Source: Ptiloglossa arizonensis
Lineage: Eukaryota > Arthropoda > Insecta > Hymenoptera > Colletidae
Assembly (NCBI RefSeq): GCF_051014685.1
Contig: NW_027478459.1
Span: 620,001-684,000, forward strand
DNA length: 64,000 nucleotides
Direction: 5' to 3'
Below the pieces are notes generated by a model that did no database searches, had not been told where the DNA came from, and worked only from the letters and a program-made list of their open reading frames with translations. The position numbers and the translations under genes were made by a program. Numbering within the stretch: position 1 is the stretch's first letter; every line of letters starts with the position of its first letter. Positions 49,987 to 61,900 of this stretch are shown one piece after another.

Positions 49987-52900
49987 TTAAGGAATGCATG
50001 AGACACCATCAAAATTTTCGCTAGTCTGATACTCGAAACCAATAACTACAAAGGCCGAGGGGAAAGATACACATACCGTTGTAATCGGGCGACTTTCTAC
50101 TTTCACATGCAACCGGAATTTCTCGAGTTCGTCCATCCGTTCGCGGGATATGGAAGTTTGAAGTTAAGGAATGCATGAGACACCAACAAAATTTTCGCAA
50201 GACTGATACTCGAAACAAATAACTTCAAAGGCCTAGGGGAAAAATACACATACCGTTGTAATCGGGCGACTTTCTACTTTCACATGCAACCGGAATTTCT
50301 CGAGTTCGTCCATCCGTTCGCGGGATATGGAAGTTTGAAGTTAAGGAATGCATGAGACACCATCAAAATTTTCGCAAGTCTGATACTCGAAACCAATAAC
50401 TACAAATGTCTAGGGGAAAAATACACATACCATTGTAATCGGGCGAGTTTCTGCTGTCAGATGCAATAGGAAATTCTCGAGTTCGTCAATCCGTTCGCGA
50501 GATATGAAAGTTTGAAGTTAAGGAATGCATGAGAAACCATCAAAATTTTCGCTGGTCTGATACTCGAAACCAACAACTACTATGGCCTAGGGCAAAAATA
50601 CACATACCGTTGTAATGGGGCGAGTTTCTGCATTCAGATGCAATAGGAAATTCTCGAGTTCGTCAATCCGTTCGTGAGATATGGAAGTTTGAAGTTAAGG
50701 AATGCTAGAGAAACCATCAAAATTTTCGCTGGTCTGATACTCGAAACCAACAACTGGAATGGCCTAGGGGAAAAGTACACACACCGTTGTAATCGGGCGA
50801 GTTTCTGCTTTCAGATGCAACAGGAAATTCTCGAGTTCGTCAATCCGTTCGCGAGATATGGAAGTGTGAAAATAAGGAATGGTTGAGGAACCATCAACAT
50901 TTTCGCAAGTCTGATACTCGAAACCAATAACTTCAAAGGCCTAGGGGAAAAATACACATTCCGTTGTAATCGGGCGAGTTTCTACTTTCAGATGCAACAG
51001 GAATTTCTCGAGTTCGTCAATCCGTTCGCGAGATATGGGAGTTGGAAATTAAGGAATGGTTGAGAAACCATCAAAATTTTCGCAAGTCTGATACTTGAAA
51101 TCAATAACTACTAGGGCTTAGGGGAAAAATACACATACCATTGTAATCGGGCGAGTTTCTGCGTTCAGATGCAATAGGAAATTCTCGAGTTCGTCAATCC
51201 GTTCGTGAGATATGGAAGTTTGAAGTTAAGGAATGCTAGAGAAACCATCAAAATTTTCGCTGGTCTGATACTCGAAACCAACAACTGGAATGGCCTAGGG
51301 GAAAAGTACACACACCGTTGTAATCGGGCGAGTTTCTGCTTTCAGATGCAACAGGAAATTCTCGAGTTCGTCAATCTGTTCGTGAGATATGGAAGTTTGA
51401 AAATAAGGAATGGTTGAGGAACCATCAACATTTTCGCAAGTCTGATACTCGAAACCAATAACTTCAAAGGCCTAGGGGAAAAATACACATTCCGTTGTAA
51501 TCGGGCGAGTTTCTACTTTCAGATGCAACAGGAATTTCTCGAGTTCGTCAATCCGTTCGCGAGATATGGGAGTTGGAAATTAAGGAATGGTTGAGAAACC
51601 ATCAAAATTTTCGCAAGTCTGATACTTCAAATCAATAACTACTAGGGCTTAGGGGAAAAATACACATACCATTGTAATCGGGCGAGTTTCTGCGTTCAGA
51701 TGCAATAGGAAATTCTCGAGTTCGTCAATCCGTTCGCGAGATATGGAAGTGTGAAGTTAAGGAATGCATGAGAAACCATCAAAATTTTCGCAAGTCTGAT
51801 ACTCGAAACCAGTAACTGGAATGGCCTAGGGGAAAAGTACACATATCATTGTAATCTGGCGAGTTTCTACTTTCAGATGCAACAGGAATTTCTCGAGTTC
51901 GTCAATCCGTTCGCGAGATATGGGAGTTTGAAGTTAAGGAATGGTTGAGAAACCATCAAAATTTTCGCAAGTCTGATACTCGAAACAAACAACTACAAAG
52001 GCCTAGGGGGAAAACACACATATCTTTGTAATCGGGCGAGTTTCTACTTCCAGATGCAACAGGAATTTCTCGAGTTCGTCAATCCGTTCGCGAGATATGG
52101 GTGTTTGAAGTTAAGGAATGGTTGAGAAACCATCACAATTTTCCGCAAGTCTGATACTTGAAATCAATAACTACTAGGGCCTAGGGGAAAAATACACATA
52201 CCGTTGTAATCGGGCGAGTTTCTGCATTCAGATGCAACAGGAATTTCTCGTGTTCGTCAATCCGTTCGCGGGATATGGGAATTTGAAGTTAAGGAATGGT
52301 TGAGAAATCATCAAAATTTTCGCAAGTCCGATACGCGAATCCAATAACTACAATGGCCTACGGCAAAAATACACATACCGTTGTAATCGGGCAAGTTTCT
52401 ACTTTCAGATGCAACAGGAATTTCTCGAGTTCGTCAATCCGTTCGCGAGATATGGGTGTTTGAAGTTAAGGAATGGTTGAGAAAGCATCAAAATTTTCCG
52501 CAAGTCTGATACTTGAAATCAATAACTACTAGGGCCTAGGGGAAAAATACACATACCGTTGTAATCGGGCGAGTTTCTGCTTTCAGATGCAATAGGAAAT
52601 TCTCGAGTTCGTCAATCCGTTCGCGAGATATGGGAGTTGGAAATTAAGGAATGGTTGAGAAACCATCAAAATTTTCGGAAGTCTGATACTCGAAATCAAT
52701 AACTATAAATGCCTAGGGGAAAAATACACATACCATTGTAATCGGGCGAGTTTCTGCTGTCAGATGCAATAGGAAATTCTCGAGTTCGTCAATACGTTCG
52801 CGAGATATGGAAGTTTGAAGTTAAGGAATGCTTGGGAAATCATCAAAATTTTCGCTGGTCTGATACTCGAAACCAACAACCGGAATGGCCTAGGGGAAAA

Positions 52901-55900
52901 GTACACACACCGTTGTAATCGGGCGAGTTTCTGCTTTCAGATGCAACAGGAAATTCTCGAGTTCGACAATCCGTTCGCGAGATATGGAAGTGTGAAAATA
53001 AGGAATGGTTGAGAAACCATCAAAATTTTCGCAAGTCTGATACTCGAAACCAATAACTTCAAAGGCCTAGGGGAAAAATACACATACCGTTGTAATCGGG
53101 CGACTTTCTACTTTCACATGCAACCGGAATTTCTCGAGTTCGTCCATCCGTTCGCGGGATATGGAAGTTTGAAGTTAAGGAATGCATGAGACACCATCAA
53201 AATTTTCGCAAATCTGATACTCGAAACCAAGAACTACAAATGTCTAGGGGAAAAATACACATACCATTGTAATCGGGCGAGTTTCTACTTTCAGATGCAA
53301 CAGGAATTTCTCGAGTTCGTCAATCCGTTCGCGAGATATGGGAGTTTGAAGTTAAGGAATGGTTGAGAAACCATCAAAATTTTCGCAAGTCTGATACTCG
53401 AAACCAATAACTACAAATGCCTAGGGGAAAAATACACATACCATTGTAATCGGCCGGGTTTCTGCTGTCAGATGCAATAGGAAATTCTCGAGTTCGTCAA
53501 TCCGTTCGCGAGATATGAAAGTTTGAAGATAAGGAATGCATGAGAAACCATCAAAATTTTCGCTGGTCTGATACTCGAAACCAACAACTACTATGGCCTA
53601 GGGCAAAAATACACATACCGTTGTAATGGGGCGAGTTTCTGCATTCAGATGCAATAGGAAATTCTCGAGTTCGTCAATCCGTTCGTGAGATATGGAAGTT
53701 TGAAGTTAAGGAATGCTAGAGAAACCATCAAAATTTTCGCTGGTCTGATACTCGAAACCAACAACTGGAATGGCCTAGGGGAAAAGTACACACACCGTTG
53801 TAATCGGGCGAGTTTCTGCTTTCAGATGCAACAGGAAATTCTCGAGTTCGTCAATCTGTTCGTGAGATATGGAAGTTTGAAAATAAGGAATGGTTGAGGA
53901 ACCATCAACATTTTCGCAAGTCTGATACTCGAAACCAATAACTTCAAAGGCCTAGGGGAAAAATACACATTCCGTTGTAATCGGGCGAGTTTCTACTTTC
54001 AGATGCAACAGGAATTTCTCGAGTTCGTCAATCCGTTCGCGAGATATGGGAGTTGGAAATTAAGGAATGGTTGAGAAACCATCAAAATTTTCGCAAGTCT
54101 GATACTTGAAATCAATAACTACTAGGGCTTAGGGGAAAAATACACATACCATTGTAATCGGGCGAGTTTCTGCGTTCAGATGCAATAGGAAATTCTCGAG
54201 TTCGTCAATCCGTTCGCGAGATATGGAAGTGTGAAGTTAAGGAATGCATGAGAAACCATCAAAATTTTCGCAAGTCTGATACTCGAAACAAACAACTACA
54301 AAGGCCTAGGGGGAAAACACACATATCTTTGTAATCGGGCGAGTTTCTACTTCCAGATGCAACAGGAATTTCTCGAGTTCGTCAATCCGTTCGCGAGATA
54401 TGGGTGTTTGAAGTTAAGGAATGGTTGAGAAACCATCACAATTTTCCGCAAGTCTGATACTTGAAATCAATAACTACTAGGGCCTAGGGGAAAAATACAC
54501 ATACCGTTGTAATCGGGCGAGTTTCTGCATTCAGATGCAACAGGAATTTCTCGTGTTCGTCAATCCGTTCGCGGGATATGGGAATTTGAAGTTAAGGAAT
54601 GGTTGAGAAATCATCAAAATTTTCGCAAGTCCGATACGCGAATCCAATAACTACAATGGCCTACGGCAAAAATACACATACCGTTGTAATCGGGCAAGTT
54701 TCTACTTTCAGATGCAACAGGAATTTCTCGAGTTCGTCAATCCGTTCGCGAGATATGGGAGTTTGAAGTTATGGAATGGTTGAGAAACCATCAAAATTTT
54801 CGCAAGTCTGATACTCGAAACCAACAACTACAAAGGCCTAGGTGGAAAACACACATATCTTTGTAATCGGGCGAGTTTCTGCTTTCAGATGCAATAGGAA
54901 ATTCTCGAGTTCGTCAATCCGTTCGCGAGATATGGGAGTTTGAAGTTAAGGAATGGTTGAGAAACCATCAAAATTTTCGCTGGTCTGATAGTCGAAACAA
55001 ACAACTACAAAGGCCTAGGGGGAAAAGACACATATCTTTGTAATCGGGCGTGTTTCTACTTCCAGATGCAACAGCAATTTCTCGAGTTCGTCAATCCGTT
55101 CGCGAGATATGGGTGTTTGAAGTTAAGGAATGGTTGAGAAAGCATCAAAATTTTCCGCAAGTCTGATACTTGAAATCAATAACTACTAGGGCCTAGGGGA
55201 AAAATACACATACCGTTGTAATCGGGCGAGTTTCTGCTTTCAGATGCAATAGGAAATTCTCGAGTTCGTCAATCCGTTCGCGAGATATGGGAGTTGGAAA
55301 TTAAGGAATGGTTGAGAAACCATCAAAATTTTCGGAAGTCTGATACTCGAAATCAATAACTATAAATGCCTAGGGGAAAAATACACATACCATAGTAATC
55401 GGGCGAGTTTCTGCTGTCAGATGCAATAGGAAATTCTCGAGTTCGTCAATCCGTTCGCGAGATATGGAAGTTTGAAGTTAAGGAATGCTTGGGAAATCAT
55501 CAAAATTTTCGCTGGTCTGATACTCGAAACCAACAACTGGAATGGCCTAGGGGAAAAGTACACACACCGTTGTAATCGGGCGAGTTTCTGCTTTCAGATG
55601 CAACAGGAAATTCTCGAGTTCGACAATCCGTTCGCGAGATATGGAAGTGTGAAAATAAGGAATGGTTGAGAAACCATCAAAATTTTCGCAAGTCTGATAC
55701 TCGAAACCAATAACTTCAAAGGCCTAGGGGAAAAATACACATACCGTTGTAATCGGGCGACTTTCTACTTTAACATGCAACCGGAATTTCTCGAGTTCGT
55801 CCATCCGTTCGCGGGATATGGAAGTTTGAAGTTAAGGAATGCATGAGACACCATCAAAATTTTCGCAAATCTGATACTCGAAACCAATAACTACAAATGT

Positions 55901-58900
55901 CTAGGGGAAAAATACACATACCATTGTAATCGGGCGAGTTTCTACTTTCAGATGCAACAGGAATTTCTCGAGTTCGTCAATCCGTTCGCGAGATATGGGA
56001 GTTTGAAGTTAAGGAATGGTTGAGAAACCATCAAAATTTTCGCAAGTCTGATACTCGAAACCAATAACTACAAATGCCTAGGGGAAAAATACACATACCA
56101 TTGTAATCGGGCGGGTTTCTGCTGTCAGATGCAATAGGAAATTCTCGAGTTCGTCAATCCGTTCGCGAGACATGAAAGTTTGAAGTTAAGGAATGCATGA
56201 GAAACCATCAAAATTTTCGCTGGTCTGATACTCGAAACCAACAACTACTATGGCCTAGGGCAAAAATACACATACCGTTGTAATGGGGCGAGTTTCTGCA
56301 TTCAGATGCAATAGGAAATTCTCGAGTTCGTCAATCCGTTCGTGAGATATGGAAGTTTGAAGTTAAGGAATGCTAGAGAAACCATCAAAATTTTCGCTGG
56401 TCTGATACTCGAAACCAACAACTGGAATGGCCTAGGGGAAAAGTACACACACCGTTGTAATCGGGCGAGTTTCTGCTTTCAGATGCAACAGGAAATTCTC
56501 GAGTTCGTCAATCCGTTCGCGAGATATGGAAGTGTGAAAATAAGGAATGGTTGAGGAACCATCAACATTTTCGCAAGTCTGATACTCGAAACCAATAACT
56601 TCAAAGGCCTAGGGGAAAAATACACATTCCGTTGTAATCGGGCGAGTTTCTACTTTCAGATGCAACCGGAATTTCTCGACTTCGTCAATCCGTTCGCGAG
56701 ATATGGGAGTTTGAAGTTAAGGAATGGTTGAGAAACCATCAAAATTTTCGCAAGTCTGATACTCGAAACCAATAACTACAAATGCCTAGGGGAAAAATAC
56801 ACATACCATTGTAATCGGGCGGGTTTCTGCTGTCAGATGCAATAGGAAATTCTCGAGTTCGTCAATCCGTTCGCGAGATATGAAAGTTTGAAGTTAAGGA
56901 ATGCATGAGAAACCATCAAAATTTTCGCTGGTCTGATACTCGAAACCAACAACTACTATGGCCTAGGGCAAAAATACACATACCGTTGTAATGGGGCGAG
57001 TTTCTGCATTCAGATGCAATAGGAAATTCTCGAGTTCGTCAATCCGTTCGTGAGATATGGAAGTTTGAAGTTAAGGAATGCTAGAGAAACCATCAAAATT
57101 TTCGCTGGTCTGATACTCGAAACCAACAACTGGAATGGCCTAGGGGAAAAGTACACACACCGTTGTAATCGGGCGAGTTTCTGCTTTCAGATGCAACAGG
57201 AAATTCTCGAGTTCGTCAATCCGTTCGCGAGATATGGAAGTGTGAAAATAAGGAATGGTTGAGAAACCATCAAAATTTTCGCAAGTCTGATACTCGAAAC
57301 CAATAACTTCAAAGGCCTAGGGGAAAAATACACATACCGTTGTAATCGGGCGACTTTCTACTTTCACATGCAACCGGAATTTCTCGAGTTCGTCCATCCG
57401 TTCGCGGGATATGGAAGTTTGAAGTTAAGGAATGCATGAGACACCATCAAAATTTTCGCAAGTCTGATACTCGAAACCAATAACTTCAAAGGCCTAGGGG
57501 AAAAATACACATACCGTTGTAATCGGGCGACTTTCTACTTTCACATGCAACCGGAATTTCTCGAGTTCGTCCATCCGTTCGCGGGATATGGAAGTTTGAA
57601 GTTAAGGAATGCATGAGACAACATCAAAATTTTCGCAAGTCTGATACTCGAAACCAATAACTACAAATGTCTAGGGGAAAAATACACATACCATTATAAT
57701 CGGGCGAGTTTCTACTTTCAGATGCAACAGGAATTTCTCGAGTTCGTCAATCCGTTCGCGAGATATGGGAGTTTGAAGTTAAGGAATGGTTGAGAAACCA
57801 TCAAAATTTTCGCAAGTCTGATACTCGAAACCAATAACTACAAATGCCTAGGGGAAAAATACACATACCATTGTAATCGGGCGGGTTTCTGCTGTCAGAT
57901 GCAATAGGAAATTCTCGAGTTCGTCAATCCGTTCGCGAGATATGAAAGTTTGAAGTTAAGGAATGCATGAGAAACCATCAAAATTTTCGCTGGTCTGATA
58001 CTCGAAACCAACAACTACTATGGCCTAGGGCAAAAATACACATACCGTTGTAATGGGGCGAGTTTCTGCATTCAGATGCAATAGGAAATTCTCGAGTTCG
58101 TCAATCCGTTCGTGAGATATGGAAGTTTGAAGTTAAGGAATGCTAGAGAAACCATCAAAATTTTCGCTGGTCTGATACTCGAAACCAACAACTGGAATGG
58201 CCTAGGGGAAAAGTACACACACCGTTGTAATCGGGCGAGTTTCTGCTTTCAGATGCAACAGGAAATTCTCGAGTTCGTCAATCTGTTCGTGAGATATGGA
58301 AGTTTGAAAATAAGGAATGGTTGAGGAACCATCAACATTTTCGCAAGTCTGATACTCGAAACCAATAACTTCAAAGGCCTAGGGGAAAAATACACATTCC
58401 GTTGTAATCGGGCGAGTTTCTACTTTCAGATGCAACAGGAATTTCTCGAGTTCGTCAATCCGTTCGCGAGATATGGGAGTTGGAAATTAAGGAATGGTTG
58501 AGAAACCATCAAAATTTTCGCAAGTCTGATACTTGAAATCAATAACTACTAGGGCTTAGGGGAAAAATACACATACCATTGTAATCGGGCGAGTTTCTGC
58601 GTTCAGATGCAATAGGAAATTCTCGAGTTCGTCAATCCGTTCGTGAGATATGGAAGTTTGAAGTTAAGGAATGCTAGAGAAACCATCAAAATTTTCGCTG
58701 GTCTGATACTCGAAACCAACAACTGGAATGGCCTAGGGGAAAAGTACACACACCGTTGTAATCGGGCGAGTTTCTGCTTTCAGATGCAACAGGAAATTCT
58801 CGAGTTCGTCAATCTGTTCGTGAGATATGGAAGTTTGAAAATAAGGAATGGTTGAGGAACCATCAACATTTTCGCAAGTCTGATACTCGAAACCAATAAC

Positions 58901-61900
58901 TTCAAAGGCCTAGGGGAAAAATACACATTCCGTTGTAATCGGGCGAGTTTCTACTTTCAGATGCAACAGGAATTTCTCGAGTTCGTCAATCCGTTCGCGA
59001 GATATGGGAGTTGGAAATTAAGGAATGGTTGAGAAACCATCAAAATTTTCGCAAGTCTGATACTTGAAATCAATAACTACTAGGGCTTAGGGGAAAAATA
59101 CACATACCATTGTAATCGGGCGAGTTTCTGCGTTCAGATGCAATAGGAAATTCTCGAGTTCGTCAATCCGTTCGCGAGATATGGAAGTGTGAAGTTAAGG
59201 AATGCATGAGAAACCATCAAAATTTTCGCAAGTCTGATACTCGAAACCAGTAACTGGAATGGCCTAGGGGAAAAGTACACATATCATTGTAATCTGGCGA
59301 GTTTCTACTTTCAGATGCAACAGGAATTTCTCGAGTTCGTCAATCCGTTCGCGAGATATGGGAGTTTGAAGTTAAGGAATGGTTGAGAAACCATCAAAAT
59401 TTTCGCAAGTCTGATACTCGAAACAAACAACTACAAAGGCCTAGGGGGAAAACACACATATCTTTGTAATCGGGCGAGTTTCTACTTCCAGATGCAACAG
59501 GAATTTCTCGAGTTCGTCAATCCGTTCGCGAGATATGGGTGTTTGAAGTTAAGGAATGGTTGAGAAACCATCACAATTTTCCGCAAGTCTGATACTTGAA
59601 ATCAATAACTACTAGGGCCTAGGGGAAAAATACACATACCGTTGTAATCGGGCGAGTTTCTGCATTCAGATGCAACAGGAATTTCTCGTGTTCGTCAATC
59701 CGTTCGCGGGATATGGGAATTTGAAGTTAAGGAATGGTTGAGAAATCATCAAAATTTTCGCAAGTCCGATACGCGAATCCAATAACTACAATGGCCTACG
59801 GCAAAAATACACATACCGTTGTAATCGGGCAAGTTTCTACTTTCAGATGCAACAGGAATTTCTCGAGTTCGTCAATCCGTTCGCGAGATATGGGAGTTTG
59901 AAGTTATGGAATGGTTGAGAAACCATCAAAATTTTCGCAAGTCTGATACTCGAAACCAACAACTACAAAGGCCTAGGTGGAAAACACACATATCTTTGTA
60001 ATCGGGCGAGTTTCTGCTTTCAGATGCAATAGGAAATTCTCGAGTTCGTCAATCCGTTCGCGAGATATGGGAGTTTGAAGTTAAGGAATGGTTGAGAAAC
60101 CATCAAAATTTTCGCTGGTCTGATAGTCGAAACAAACAACTACAAAGGCCTAGGGGGAAAAGACACATATCTTTGTAATCGGGCGTGTTTCTACTTCCAG
60201 ATGCAACAGCAATTTCTCGAGTTCGTCAATCCGTTCGCGAGATATGGGTGTTTGAAGTTAAGGAATGGTTGAGAAAGCATCAAAATTTTCCGCAAGTCTG
60301 ATACTTGAAATCAATAACTTCTAGGGCCTAGGGGAAAAATACACATACCGTTGTAATCGGGCGAGTTTCTGCTTTCAGATGCAATAGGAAATTCTCGAGT
60401 TCGTCAATCCGTTCGCGAGATATGGGAGTTGGAAATTAAGGAATGGTTGAGAAACCATCAAAATTTTCGGAAGTCTGATACTCGAAATCAATAACTATAA
60501 ATGCCTAGGGGAAAAATACACATACCATTGTAATCGGGCGAGTTTCTGCTGTCAGATGCAATAGGAAATTCTCGAGTTCGTCAATCCGTTCGCGAGATAT
60601 GGAAGTTTGAAGTTAAGGAATGCTTGGGAAATCATCAAAATTTTCGCTGGTCTGATACTCGAAACCAACAACTGGAATGGCCTAGGGGAAAAGTACACAC
60701 ACCGTTGTAATCGGGCGAGTTTCTGCTTTCAGATGCAACAGGAAATTCTCGAGTTCGACAATCCGTTCGCGAGATATGGAAGTGTGAAAATAAGGAATGG
60801 TTGAGAAACCATCAAAATTTTCGCAAGTCTGATACTCGAAACCAATAACTTCAAAGGCCTAGGGGAAAAATACACATACCGTTGTAATCGGGCGACTTTC
60901 TACTTTAACATGCAACCGGAATTTCTCGAGTTCGTCCATCCGTTCGCGGGATATGGAAGTTTGAAGTTAAGGAATGCATGAGACACCATCAAAATTTTCG
61001 CAAATCTGATACTCGAAACCAATAACTACAAATGTCTAGGGGAAAAATACACATACCATTGTAATCGGGCGAGTTTCTGCTGTCAGATGCAATAGGAAAT
61101 TCTCGAGTTCGTCAATCCGTTCGCGAGACATGAAAGTTTGAAGTTAAGGAATGCATGAGAAACCATCAAAATTTTCGCTGGTCTGATACTCGAAACCAAC
61201 AACTACTATGGCCTAGGGCAAAAATACACATACCGTTGTAATGGGGCGAGTTTCTGCATTCAGATGCAATAGGAAATTCTCGAGTTCGTCAATCCGTTCG
61301 TGAGATATGGAAGTTTGAAGTTAAGGAATGCTAGAGAAACCATCAAAATTTTCGCTGGTCTGATACTCGAAACCAACAACTGGAATGGCCTAGGGGAAAA
61401 GTACACACACCGTTGTAATCGGGCGAGTTTCTGCTTTCAGATGCAACAGGAAATTCTCGAGTTCGTCAATCCGTTCGCGAGATATGGAAGTGTGAAAATA
61501 AGGAATGGTTGAGGAACCATCAACATTTTCGCAAGTCTGATACTCGAAACCAATAACTTCAAAGGCCTAGGGGAAAAATACACATTCCGTTGTAATCGGG
61601 CGAGTTTCTACTTTCAGATGCAACAGGAATTTCTCGAGTTCGTCAATCCGTTCGCGAGATATGGGAGTTTGAAGTTAAGGAATGGTTGAGAAACCATCAA
61701 AATTTTCGCAAGTCTGATACTCGAAACCAATAACTACAAATGCCTAGGGGAAAAATACACATACCATTGTAATCGGGCGGGTTTCTGCTGTCAGATGCAA
61801 TAGGAAATTCTCGAGTTCGTCAATCCGTTCGCGAGATATGAAAGTTTGAAGTTAAGGAATGCATGAGAAACCATCAAAATTTTCGCTGGTCTGATACTCG